DNA of 64,000 nucleotides. Origin: Myxococcales bacterium (lineage in GTDB: Bacteria > Myxococcota > Polyangia > Nannocystales > Nannocystaceae). Every line of letters begins with the position of its first letter. Position 1 is the first letter of the stretch. The notes beneath the pieces are model-generated. The model did no database searches. It was given only the letters and a program-made list of their open reading frames with translations, and had not been told where the DNA came from. Below are positions 21,668 to 28,981 of this stretch, one piece after another. Location of the stretch: contig JAEUJW010000057.1 of the NCBI GenBank assembly GCA_016793465.1, positions 1-64,000 on the forward strand. The letters run 5' to 3'. The position numbers and the translations under genes were made by a program.

Positions 21668-22117
21668 CTAGGGCGCGGGCTTTCGCTCCGGCGCCGGGTC
21701 GGTCAGGAACCCGACCTTCGAGATGCCCGCGGTCCGCAGCGCGACCAGGACATCAACGATCCGGTCGAAGGAAATGTTCTCGTCCCCCTGCAGGAAGGCC
21801 AGCCCGTCCTCCTTCAGCTTCGCGTTCGAGCTGAGCTCGTTGGCCATGGTCGCGGGGTCGCCCGAGAGCCCGACGGTGCCGAGGAACACGTTGCCCTTGG
21901 AGTCGATCGAGATCGTCGCCAGCAGGAATTGCTCCTCGGCGATCTTCTGCCCGACCGCGTTCGGCAGGTTGATCTGCATCGGCGACTCGGGCGCCATCGC
22001 CGGCGCCGCCACCATGAAGATGATGAGCAGGCACAGCATGACGTCGACCATCGGCGTCACGTTGATGCCGGCGACCGGACCGTCGCCCTGAAACCCGTCC
22101 TCGAGAAACTTCGACAT
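21668..22117 (-). CDS. tolR: ExbD/TolR family protein
   Basis: The 149-residue protein has one transmembrane helix (about 24-45) beginning with the conserved NVTPMVDVMLCLLIIFMV, where the Asp of MVDV is the proton-carrying residue, and a periplasmic domain ending in ALRTAGISKVGFLTDP. It is the stator partner of the TolQ-type channel. It lies 117 bp downstream of tolQ; that gap has a GGCCCC-GGA-GGGGCC hairpin that could lower expression relative to tolQ. Confidence 0.93.
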   Translation of the reverse strand: MSKFLEDGFQGDGPVAGINVTPMVDVMLCLLIIFMVAAPAMAPESPMQINLPNAVGQKIAEEQFLLATISIDSKGNVFLGTVGLSGDPATMANELSSNAKLKEDGLAFLQGDENISFDRIVDVLVALRTAGISKVGFLTDPAPERKPAP

Positions 22118-22213
22118 GCGCTGAGTTCGGAAAAGGTGTGCGAGGCGGAGGAGAGACTCGTGTGGCCGAGGAGGTCGAGGCCCGAAGGCGAAGCCCGCCC
22201 GCAGGGCGGCCCA

Positions 22214-22228
22214 GGCCCCGGAGGGGCC
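22214..22228 (-). other. GGA-loop hairpin after tolQ
   Basis: GGCCCC-GGA-GGGGCC forms a 6-bp stem 7 bp beyond the tolQ stop. It resembles the two hairpins near 1728-1767. Possible partial terminator or mRNA end protector. Confidence 0.4.
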
Positions 22229-22234
22229 GTGAAA

Positions 22235-22945
22235 CTAGAAGAAATGGCGCTTGACGATGTTGAGGTAGTCCGAGCCGAAGGTCGTCATCTCGGCGCTCAG
22301 CACCTTGATGCGGCGGTTGAAGTAGTTGTACGCGACGACCGCGGGGATGGCGGCGGCGAGCGAGACCGCGGTGGCGATCAGCGCCTCGGCGATCGGGCCC
22401 GACACCGTCGCCAGGTCGGCCTTGCCGGACGCGGCGATCTTGGTGAACGCGTCCATGATGCCCCACACCGTGCCGAACAGGCCGACGAACGGGGCGGCCG
22501 AGCCGACGGTGGCGAGGAACGGCAGCAGGTTCTCGAGCTTGGTCGTCTCGCTGACCTTGGCGCGGGTCAGCGCGCGCTCGATGTTCTCGATGCCGTCCAT
22601 CTTCTCGTGCATCGACCCGGTGTCGGAGGCCTGGCCCTTCTTCACCTTCGACAGCTCGATGTAGCCGGCGCGGAACATGGCCGCGAGCGGGCTGTACTTC
22701 AGGCCCTCGGCCACGCGGAAGATGTCGTCGAGGCGCTTGCTCTCCCAGAACTTGTCGAGGAACGAGATCGACTGCGACTGCGCCTGGCTGATCGCCACCA
22801 GCTTATAAAAAATCACGAACAGCGACAGGAGGAACGCCGCCGTGAGGATGTAGGCCACCACCAGCACGGCCCCGTAACCGCCGAACATCAGGTGCAGCAC
22901 ATCGATCTCGGCGAGCAGGGACGGGGTCAGGGCAGGGACCAGCAC
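22235..22945 (-). CDS. tolQ: MotA/TolQ/ExbB proton channel protein
   Basis: The 236-residue channel subunit has three hydrophobic helices (about residues 22-45, 145-165 and 185-208), with the family blocks LPFLATVGSAAPFVGLFGTV and ATAVSLAAAIPAVVAYNYF. It pairs with TolR to use proton-motive force. The start is GTG at 22945, 6 nt after a TAGCCT -10 box, so the mRNA appears leaderless. It heads the tol block. Confidence 0.93.
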   Translation of the reverse strand: MLVPALTPSLLAEIDVLHLMFGGYGAVLVVAYILTAAFLLSLFVIFYKLVAISQAQSQSISFLDKFWESKRLDDIFRVAEGLKYSPLAAMFRAGYIELSKVKKGQASDTGSMHEKMDGIENIERALTRAKVSETTKLENLLPFLATVGSAAPFVGLFGTVWGIMDAFTKIAASGKADLATVSGPIAEALIATAVSLAAAIPAVVAYNYFNRRIKVLSAEMTTFGSDYLNIVKRHFF

Positions 22946-22951
22946 GCGGGC

Positions 22952-22981
22952 AGGCTACACGCCCGGGCCACCCCCCGTCAA
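22952..22981 (-). promoter_or_regulatory. tolQ promoter, leaderless type
   Basis: TTGACG (22981-22976), an 18-bp spacer and TAGCCT (22957-22952) form a good sigma-70 promoter. The GTG start follows after 6 nt, the strongest case for a leaderless gene in this window. Confidence 0.7.
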
Positions 22982-22994
22982 ACGCGCACCCCGC

Positions 22995-23024
22995 TGGCCA
23001 CCGCGAGCCCGTACGCGCTACCCT
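22995..23024 (+). promoter_or_regulatory. Promoter of the 23032 lipoprotein gene
   Basis: TGGCCA (22995-23000), an 18-bp spacer and TACCCT (23019-23024); the GTG start lies 7 nt after the box. It is divergent from, and interleaved with, the tolQ promoter. Confidence 0.5.
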
Positions 23025-23031
23025 GCCGTCC

Positions 23032-23658
23032 GTGCGGATCTCCACCCCCCCTCCGGCCCGCCTGGCATTCTCGCGCGCGGCCGTGCTGGTCGCCCTCGCG
23101 GGCCCGGCCGCGTGCCAGGGCGACCGCGGCGAGGTGGAGATCGACTGGACCCTCGTCGACCGCGCCGGCACCCAGGTGTTCCCCTCCGGGTCGCTCGACG
23201 ACACCTGCTCGTTCTTCGGCCTGGTCCCCGGCGCCGGCGACGAGCGCGTCGACTACTCCGTGCACGTCGAGGTCCGCCTGTGCGAGCCCGACTGCGAGGC
23301 CGGCTGCAGCGACCCCGCCTGCCTGCACACCCGCCTCGACTTCGACTGCACCGCCGCCCGCGGCTACGCCACCGTCGAGGCCCGCCCCGACGAGCCCTAC
23401 GAGTTCGACGTCCGCCTGGTCGCCGCGCCCGCCGACGGCTCCTGCGCCTGCGACCTCACGGCCCCCTGCGCCCTCGTCCCCGGCCCGCGCCGCCGCACCG
23501 TCGAGCCCGGCCTCATCACCGACCTCCAGGTGTATCTCATGGTCCTCGGCGTCGACGCCGTCGGCGCCGCCAAGGACGGCGCCGGCCGGGTCGTCCTCGA
23601 CCTCGCCCCCGCCGACGAGGCCGCCTGCTGCGTCCCCGACCCCTCCTGCGCCCCGTGA
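23032..23658 (+). CDS. Cys-rich lipoprotein of unknown function
   Basis: This 208-residue protein has a signal peptide ending in a PAAC lipobox and a small beta-type domain with about ten further Cys, clustered as CEPDCEAGCSDPACLHT near residue 85 and CCVPDPSC at the end. No known family was recognised. The GTG start has no ribosome-binding site but a -10 box 7 nt upstream. It is followed after 44 bp by another lipoprotein gene with its own promoter. Confidence 0.75.
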   Translation: MRISTPPPARLAFSRAAVLVALAGPAACQGDRGEVEIDWTLVDRAGTQVFPSGSLDDTCSFFGLVPGAGDERVDYSVHVEVRLCEPDCEAGCSDPACLHTRLDFDCTAARGYATVEARPDEPYEFDVRLVAAPADGSCACDLTAPCALVPGPRRRTVEPGLITDLQVYLMVLGVDAVGAAKDGAGRVVLDLAPADEAACCVPDPSCAP

Positions 23659-23666
23659 GCTCGCCC

Positions 23667-23695
23667 TTGCCAACCCGGGCGGCCCCGGCTAGACA
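23667..23695 (+). promoter_or_regulatory. Promoter of the 23703 lipoprotein gene
   Basis: TTGCCA (23667-23672), a 17-bp spacer and TAGACA (23690-23695). Only 7 nt separate the box from the ATG, so the transcript is predicted leaderless. Confidence 0.6.
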
Positions 23696-23702
23696 CGCAC
23701 GG

Positions 23703-25100
23703 ATGCCCAAGGGCGCCCGCCTGCTCCCCGCGCTGCTGCTGCTGTCCTCCGCCTGCGCCGAGGACTCGAGCTTCGTCCTGCGCTGGCGGGTCGGCCGCAC
23801 CGAGGCCGAGGCCGAGGACAGCCCGCTAACCTCGGTCCGCCAGTGCAGCGACCTCGGCCTCGGCCGCGTGCGCGTCACCACCACCCGCGCCGACGACAAC
23901 CGCGAGGAGGACGTGCGCGAGTTCCCCTGCTTCCCCGACGCCTTCGCCGAGCCCGACGGCGTCGCCCCCGGCCCCGAGCTCGCCGCCGGCACCTACTACG
24001 TCTACGTCACCGGCCTGACCCGCCGCGGCCTGACCCGCCCCGACCCGGACGCCCCGGACGACGACGACAAGATCCTCGCCCGCGACGCCGCCCGCGTGGT
24101 CGTCAACGAGCGCGGCGAGGGCCAGGTCGTCGACTCGTTCCGCCTGTTCGGCGTCGACGAGTGCCACGACGGCATCGACAACGACCTCGACGGCGCCGTC
24201 GACCAGTCCGACGCCCCCTGTCGCCGCGGCCTCGCCTTCGAGAACCTCGACAACGCCGGCGCGCAGTTCACCTTCACCCACGCCCTGCTGCCGAGCGAGC
24301 TCGACCCCGACGGCAACCCCAACGCGACCTGCGAGCGCCTCTCGATCGACGCGTTCCGCCTGACCCTCGACGGCGACCCCGAGCAGACCCGCGACATCGC
24401 CTGCTCGACCATCACCCAGGGCTTCCAGGTCGACCTGAAGCCCGGCGAGCACGACTGGCGCATCGTCGCGCTGTTCCGCGGGGTGGACCGCACCGCACCG
24501 CTGCCGCTCGACGGCCCGCAGCGCTTCACCGTGGTCGACGACACCTACGTGACCGTGCCGATCGACCTCGACCTCGGCATCGACACCTTCCTGCTCGAGC
24601 GCCCGGGCCAGCCCTCCGAGCCCGAGCCGACCTACTGGTTCGACGGCACCATGAAGTTCGGCTTCGACCTCCTGCCCTTCGAGGGCGCCGAGCTCGAGCG
24701 CCAGTGCGCGCCGAACGACGGCGGCCTCGTGATCGACCGCGTGACCGTCCGCGTCACCGACGACGCGGGCGACGACGTCGCCCTCGACCTCGACGACATG
24801 CAGGCCCTGCCGCTGACCGACGGCGTGTGCGAGGACTTCCAGCAGCCGCGCACCACCTCCGAGCTGCAGTGGCGCGACGAACCGGGCCGGCGCGCCTATC
24901 GCCTCGTCGTCGAGGCGTTCGCCGCCGGCGACCCGGACGGCGAGCCCTGCTTCTCCAACGCCGCCGCGCCCGAGCCGCTCGCGCCCCACTACTCCCCCAA
25001 CATCACCCTCCCCCGGGTCCGCAGCGACGGCGCCTGCTCCGACTGCCCGCAGGGCAACGAGTGCGCCGGCACCTGCGACAACGGCGTGTGCAAGCCCTGA
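23703..25100 (+). CDS. Large lipoprotein with a DGIDNDLDG motif
   Basis: The 465-residue protein has a lipobox near residue 17 (LLSSAC), an acidic beta-rich body, the calcium-site-like motif CHDGIDNDLDGAVDQSDAPC near residue 155 (the MopE-type DGxDNDxDG pattern known from secreted proteins of this phylum), and a Cys-rich end CSDCPQGNECAGTCDNGVC. Function is unknown; it should sit at the outer membrane. The next gene begins 7 bp after the stop and is probably cotranscribed. Confidence 0.8.
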   Translation: MPKGARLLPALLLLSSACAEDSSFVLRWRVGRTEAEAEDSPLTSVRQCSDLGLGRVRVTTTRADDNREEDVREFPCFPDAFAEPDGVAPGPELAAGTYYVYVTGLTRRGLTRPDPDAPDDDDKILARDAARVVVNERGEGQVVDSFRLFGVDECHDGIDNDLDGAVDQSDAPCRRGLAFENLDNAGAQFTFTHALLPSELDPDGNPNATCERLSIDAFRLTLDGDPEQTRDIACSTITQGFQVDLKPGEHDWRIVALFRGVDRTAPLPLDGPQRFTVVDDTYVTVPIDLDLGIDTFLLERPGQPSEPEPTYWFDGTMKFGFDLLPFEGAELERQCAPNDGGLVIDRVTVRVTDDAGDDVALDLDDMQALPLTDGVCEDFQQPRTTSELQWRDEPGRRAYRLVVEAFAAGDPDGEPCFSNAAAPEPLAPHYSPNITLPRVRSDGACSDCPQGNECAGTCDNGVCKP

Positions 25101-25107
25101 GCGACCG

Positions 25108-25902
25108 ATGGACAACTCCGACCCGAAACCGTCCGACAACGCCGCCCCCGGCGAGACCCCGACCTCCCGCCGCAAGCGCCGCGGCACCGGGTCGATCAGC
25201 ACGCTCGAGGAGCGCCTGCTGGCCACCGCCAAGCCCCCGCCGAAGCCGATCTCCCGCGAGGACGAGCGCCCCGCGGTCGTCACCCCCCGCTTCGGCCGCT
25301 ACGAGCGCCCCGACTTCGAGCGCGTCGAGGGCATGCTCGCCGCCTTCGCCAACCGCCGGCTCGGCCCGCTCATGCAGCAGGTCGCCAACGGGTTCTTCGG
25401 GGCCGCCACCCCCGAGGAGAAGAACAACCCCGAGCTGCGCACCGCCTTCTACAGCTTCTTCCTCTACGGCTACAGCGACCCCAAGGGCATCCGCGTGGTC
25501 GACCTGTTCCGCGAGGCCGGCCTCCCGCTCGAGGGCCGCCTGAAGGCCGCCTACGAGGCCTGCCTGCAGGCCCGCCTCGTGCTCATGACGGTCGACGACG
25601 TGCACGCCGGCAAGCAGCGCGTGCGCGGCCGCGACATGCTGCTCGACGAGCCCGTCACCGTGTTCGAGCGCAACCTCGTGCAGGTGCTGAAGCCCGGCGA
25701 GCGCGTCCTCAGCTGGCAGATCCCCTGGGGCACCTCGTGGAAGCCGATCGGCGTGGCCTCGCACATCCAGGCCCGCAAGGCCGTGGCCCTCGACCGCGCG
25801 ATCGAGACGCTCTGCAACTCGCTGCGCGTGGTCCGGCGCGAGCTGCCCGGGCGCCACGCCGGCAACCTGTGGTGGCTGGTCCACCGCGTCGCCAACATGT
25901 GA
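25108..25902 (+). CDS. Soluble protein of unknown function
   Basis: This 264-residue protein has a basic, disordered N-terminus (RRKRRGTGS) and a helical body (RFGRYERPDFERVEGML; YSFFLYGYSDPKGIRVVDLF). It has no signal peptide or membrane helix. It follows the lipoprotein gene by 7 bp and converges with another unknown cytoplasmic gene, separated by a strong hairpin. No family recognised. Confidence 0.75.
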   Translation: MDNSDPKPSDNAAPGETPTSRRKRRGTGSISTLEERLLATAKPPPKPISREDERPAVVTPRFGRYERPDFERVEGMLAAFANRRLGPLMQQVANGFFGAATPEEKNNPELRTAFYSFFLYGYSDPKGIRVVDLFREAGLPLEGRLKAAYEACLQARLVLMTVDDVHAGKQRVRGRDMLLDEPVTVFERNLVQVLKPGERVLSWQIPWGTSWKPIGVASHIQARKAVALDRAIETLCNSLRVVRRELPGRHAGNLWWLVHRVANM

Positions 25903-25908
25903 AGCCGC

Positions 25909-25930
25909 GGGCTGTCCCGAGAGACAGCCC
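25909..25930. terminator. Bidirectional terminator-like hairpin
   Basis: GGGCTGTC and GACAGCCC pair perfectly around CCGAGA, and outer GC arms can lengthen the structure. It lies between the convergent stop codons at 25902 and 25945. Confidence 0.65.
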
Positions 25931-25944
25931 GAAGCCCGCGATCG

Positions 25945-26670
25945 TCAGCCCTTGTCCTCCGGCAGCAGCCGCGCCGCCGCGTCCGCGCTCACCGGGCGCA
26001 TCGACACCGCGTACACGTCCTCGCGCCCGTGCTGCCCGACCAGCAGCTCGCGCACCTGCCAGTAGCGGTCCATACGGTAGCCGAGCACCGAGTCGACGGC
26101 CAGGCGCCGCTCCCGCGGCAGCGGCGGCAGCTCGGCCAGCACCACGTGGTACCAGGCCCCGCGGATCCGCTGCAGCTGGCTGCCGTCGGCCAGCAGCACG
26201 CGGTGCCCCGCCGGCAGCCCATGCACGCGCGGCCGCGCCGGCGTGCGCCGCAGCAGGCCCGTCTTCGGGCACACATAGACGATCCACCGCCACGCGTTGG
26301 CGGCCGCCCAGATCTCCCGGCCGGTCACCGCCGACCGCGGCGTGCGTCCGTCCATCACCACCTCCAGCACGACCATGTCCCGCAGGTGCTGCAGCACGTG
26401 CCGCTGGACCGTGCTCGACAGCTTGAGGTTGGCGCAGATCTCCGCGTAAACCCTGTCCCACGGCCGCCCGACCTGCGACAGCAGGTAGCGCTTCAGCGGC
26501 GCGAGGTTCTCGTTGAACCCCTTGGTCCGCCGGCCCTTGCCGATCGACTCGCGCACCGGCGCGTCCTCGGGGTTGCCCCGCTCGCGCATGTTCACCCGCC
26601 CGCGCCGTCGCTCCCGCGACCCGCCCCACCGCGGACGCTCCACGATCACCTTGCTCATGTCGCCACGCAT
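25945..26670 (-). CDS. Soluble basic protein of unknown function
   Basis: This 241-residue protein has a very basic N-terminal 45 residues (RERRRGRVNMRERG), then an alpha/beta body (RYLLSQVGRPWDRVYAEICANL; VYVCPKTGLLRR; GAWYHVVLAELPPLP). The charged N-terminus could bind nucleic acid (inference). ATGs at 26670 and 26658 are both possible. The leader is unusual: a good promoter lies about 140 bp upstream, and the leader can fold into nested stems (see 26692-26809). Confidence 0.75.
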   Translation of the reverse strand: MRGDMSKVIVERPRWGGSRERRRGRVNMRERGNPEDAPVRESIGKGRRTKGFNENLAPLKRYLLSQVGRPWDRVYAEICANLKLSSTVQRHVLQHLRDMVVLEVVMDGRTPRSAVTGREIWAAANAWRWIVYVCPKTGLLRRTPARPRVHGLPAGHRVLLADGSQLQRIRGAWYHVVLAELPPLPRERRLAVDSVLGYRMDRYWQVRELLVGQHGREDVYAVSMRPVSADAAARLLPEDKG

Positions 26671-26691
26671 GACTCGTCGCCCTCACCGGAC

Positions 26692-26809
26692 CGGCGAGAA
26701 AAAGCCGGCCCTCGAAGTTCCACTCGACACGTTCCCCTCGCACGAAGAGGGGCAGGAGTATGACGATCAGCGTCGCATCATTAAAAGACCCGCCTGCAGC
26801 GAGTGGAGC
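26692..26809 (-). promoter_or_regulatory. Structured 5' leader candidate
   Basis: Between the promoter and the coding start, 26800-26809 pairs with 26717-26726 over about 10 bp (8 of them perfect). This encloses a hairpin at 26734-26752 (CCCCTC/GAGGGG, 7-nt loop), and a separate CCGGC/GCCGG stem with a U-rich loop on the mRNA follows. It does not match a riboswitch class I know. Possible attenuator or protein-binding leader. Confidence 0.4.
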
Positions 26810-26811
26810 CG

Positions 26812-26840
26812 TTAATACGGGCGCTCGCCGGGGCTGTCAA
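26812..26840 (-). promoter_or_regulatory. Near-consensus promoter for the 26670 gene
   Basis: Consensus TTGACA (26840-26835), a 17-bp spacer and TATTAA (26817-26812) read toward the basic unknown protein. The predicted leader is about 135 nt, in contrast to the leaderless genes elsewhere in the window. Confidence 0.7.
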
Positions 26841-26860
26841 CTCGCGAGATCACGCGCGGC

Positions 26861-27229
26861 TCACTGGCCCGGCGGCGGCTCCCACAGCTCGATGCGGTTG
26901 CCGTCCGGGTCCATGCACCACCCGAACTTGCCGAACTCCGACTCCTCGACCTTGGCGTCGACCTCGACGCCGCCGGCCCGCAGCTGGTCGAGCATGCGAT
27001 GCAGGTCGCGCACCCGGTAGTTGATCATGAACGGCGCCCGGCTCGGCTCGAAGTACCTGGTCTCATGATTAAACGGGCTCCAGACCGTGCCGCCCGGCCC
27101 CTCCCATTTAAAAATTGTCCCGTGCTCCCACCCGGGCGACACGCCGAGGTGCCGCTCGTACCAGGCCGTCAGGGCCCTGGGGTCGGGCGACTTGAAGAAG
27201 ATGCCACCGATGCCGGTCACGCGTTCCAT
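26861..27229 (-). CDS. VOC (glyoxalase/dioxygenase-like) family protein
   Basis: The 122-residue protein is a single vicinal-oxygen-chelate domain: GGIFFKSPDPRALTAWYERHLG at the start, a middle strand INYRVRDLHRMLDQLRAGG, and the end GWCMDPDGNRIELWEPP with the conserved metal Glu. Substrate is unknown. An AGGAG ribosome-binding site lies 8 nt before the ATG. It is divergent from the DNA methyltransferase gene (35-bp gap). Confidence 0.9.
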   Translation of the reverse strand: MERVTGIGGIFFKSPDPRALTAWYERHLGVSPGWEHGTIFKWEGPGGTVWSPFNHETRYFEPSRAPFMINYRVRDLHRMLDQLRAGGVEVDAKVEESEFGKFGWCMDPDGNRIELWEPPPGQ

Positions 27230-27247
27230 GCGGATGCTCCTGGCGCG

Positions 27248-27253
27248 TACACT
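27248..27253 (+). promoter_or_regulatory. TACACT -10 box of the methyltransferase gene
   Basis: The box ends 11 nt before the GTG at 27265. The same TACACTCG string precedes the crotonase gene at 58828. No good -35 was seen. Confidence 0.35.
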
Positions 27254-27264
27254 CGCAGACCGAC

Positions 27265-28095
27265 GTGCCCGTCCGCAAGTACCACGGCCCCACGGCCACG
27301 CTGTGCTGGGGCGACGTGAACGACGTCCTCGCCGACGTACCCGCCGGCAGCGTCGACCTTGCGATCGCCGACCCGCCCTACAACATCGGCAAGCGGTTCG
27401 GCGCGCGGCGTGACCGCTGGCCCGACGACGCCGCCTACCTCGAGTGGTGCGCCGGCTGGCTCGACCTCTGCGTCCGCGCCCTCGCGCCGCACGGCACGCT
27501 CTACCTGATGGCGAGCACCCAGAGCATGCCGCTGCTCGACCTCCACCTGCGCGCCCGCCTGCACGTGCTCTCGCGCATCGTCTGGGCCTACGACAGCTCG
27601 GGCGTGCAGGCGCGGCGCAAGTTCGGCTCGCTCTACGAGCCGATCCTCCACTGCGTGGTCGACCCTTCGAACTACACCTTCGACGCCGAGGCCATCCGCG
27701 TCGAGGCCCCGACCGGCGCGCGCCGCCGCCTCGTCGACCACCGCAAGCCGGTGCCCGCGCCCTACAGCAGCCACAAGGTGCCCGGCAACGTGTGGAGCTT
27801 CCCCCGCGTCCGCTACCGCATGCCCGAGTACGAGGAGCACCCCACGCAGAAGCCCGAGGCCCTGCTCGCCCGCATGGTCGCCGCCAGCTCGCGCCCCGGC
27901 GACCTCGTGCTCGACCTGTTCGCCGGCAGCCACACCGCCAGCGCCGTGGCCCGGCGCCTCGGCCGGCGCAGCCTCGCCGTCGAGGCCGAGCCCGACTACG
28001 TCGCGATCGGCCTGCGCCGCCTCGGCATCACCGACCGCTTCCGCGGCGAGCGCCTGCGCCCGCCGGCCAAGACCTTCACGCCCCGCGCCGACTGA
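27265..28095 (+). CDS. yhdJ: YhdJ-like adenine-specific DNA methyltransferase
   Basis: This 276-residue beta-class DNA methyltransferase has the catalytic DPPY at residues 36-39 (DPPYNIGKRF) and the AdoMet motif LDLFAGSHTAS near 215. It shares long blocks with E. coli YhdJ: SRIVWAYDSSGVQARR, YEPIL, VPGNVWSFPRVRYRM and EHPTQKPEALL. YhdJ methylates adenine in ATGCAT; the same target is likely but not proven. No endonuclease gene is adjacent, so it looks like a solitary methyltransferase. GTG start. Confidence 0.92.
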   Translation: MPVRKYHGPTATLCWGDVNDVLADVPAGSVDLAIADPPYNIGKRFGARRDRWPDDAAYLEWCAGWLDLCVRALAPHGTLYLMASTQSMPLLDLHLRARLHVLSRIVWAYDSSGVQARRKFGSLYEPILHCVVDPSNYTFDAEAIRVEAPTGARRRLVDHRKPVPAPYSSHKVPGNVWSFPRVRYRMPEYEEHPTQKPEALLARMVAASSRPGDLVLDLFAGSHTASAVARRLGRRSLAVEAEPDYVAIGLRRLGITDRFRGERLRPPAKTFTPRAD

Positions 28096-28101
28096 CCGCC
28101 G

Positions 28102-28887
28102 TCAGTCCAGCGCGTACTTGGCGTGCACGATGGTGATGATGTCCTTCTCGAGCGCGCTGGTGTCGTTGTTGCCGTCCCACGAGCCCTGCGTCGAGTTGGC
28201 CGGGTTGATGTTGATGACGCCCATGTCGGCGCTCTTCAGCTCGCCGATGGTCGCGCCGCCGGCCGAGTTGACCATGTTCTCGGCCCGCGTGCGCGCGTCC
28301 TTCGAGGCCTCGGCGAGCATCTCGATCTTCACCTCGCCGAGCTTGGTGTAGTAGTAGAGCGGCGCCGACGAGGTGATGGTCACGCCCTGCTCGAGCAGCT
28401 CGGTGATCTCGCGGCTCATCTTCTCGACGAGGGCCACCTCGTTGGAGCGCACCACCACCGACTGCCGGGCCACGAAGCCGCGCGGCACCTGCTTGCTGAT
28501 GCGGTCCTCGCCGCTGCCCTCGTAGACCGTCTCGAACACCTGCTCGACGTCGACCGCCGTCGGGAACACCTCGGCCGCCTTGACCCCGCGCTGCTCGAGG
28601 AACTGCTGGGCCTTGATCGTGCCGGCCTGCAGCGACTTGTAGGCGGTCACGCGGTCGTCGCCGGTCGCCTGGATCGTCGCCGTCCACTCGATCAGGTCCG
28701 ACACGATGCGCCGCTTGGCCGACCCGGTGATCTCGATCGTCCGCACCTCCGGCCGCACCCGCACCCGCTCCCACGTGCTCGCGGCGATGAAGGTGGCGAT
28801 GACCACCGCCATGGCGATGGCGATCGACCCGACCGGGCGCAGATCATGCTGTAACAACGACTTCGAGGGTGAATTGAGTGATTCCAT
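28102..28887 (-). CDS. SIMPL-domain protein, membrane anchored
   Basis: The 261-residue protein has one N-terminal transmembrane helix (about residues 20-40) and a SIMPL (DUF541) domain starting TIEITGSAKRRIVSDLIEW and ending with AEASKDARTRAENMVNSAGG, the typical helix of that fold. It should face the periplasm. Function in this family is poorly defined. It converges with yhdJ (6-bp gap) and lies downstream of the haem/copper lipoprotein gene, separated from it by a very stable hairpin. Confidence 0.88.
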   Translation of the reverse strand: MESLNSPSKSLLQHDLRPVGSIAIAMAVVIATFIAASTWERVRVRPEVRTIEITGSAKRRIVSDLIEWTATIQATGDDRVTAYKSLQAGTIKAQQFLEQRGVKAAEVFPTAVDVEQVFETVYEGSGEDRISKQVPRGFVARQSVVVRSNEVALVEKMSREITELLEQGVTITSSAPLYYYTKLGEVKIEMLAEASKDARTRAENMVNSAGGATIGELKSADMGVININPANSTQGSWDGNNDTSALEKDIITIVHAKYALD

Positions 28888-28910
28888 GGTGTCGCCCCCC
28901 GCGAACGCGC

Positions 28911-28938
28911 CGGGCGCCCGAAAGATTCCGGGCGCCCG
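28911..28938. terminator. Perfect 10-bp hairpin between the haem/copper and SIMPL genes
   Basis: CGGGCGCCCG occurs twice around AAAGATTC. Each arm is itself a palindrome, so the two copies form either a 10-bp stem or two identical dimer-type sites. Most likely it terminates the haem/copper lipoprotein transcript; an operator for the SIMPL gene 24 bp further on is the alternative. Confidence 0.6.
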
Positions 28939-28981
28939 CGACCTCGCCCGCGTGGGGCCGCTCGCCCCCCGGCGACGCCCC

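Noticed and set aside
26671..26860. Small plus-strand gene or mobile-element scar in the lower-GC gap
   Set aside because: No ribosome-binding site or plausible protein; no inverted repeats with target duplication. A promoter plus structured leader explains the gap better.
27265..28095. Type II restriction-modification system
   Set aside because: Neighbours are a VOC protein and a SIMPL protein; no endonuclease candidate is seen.
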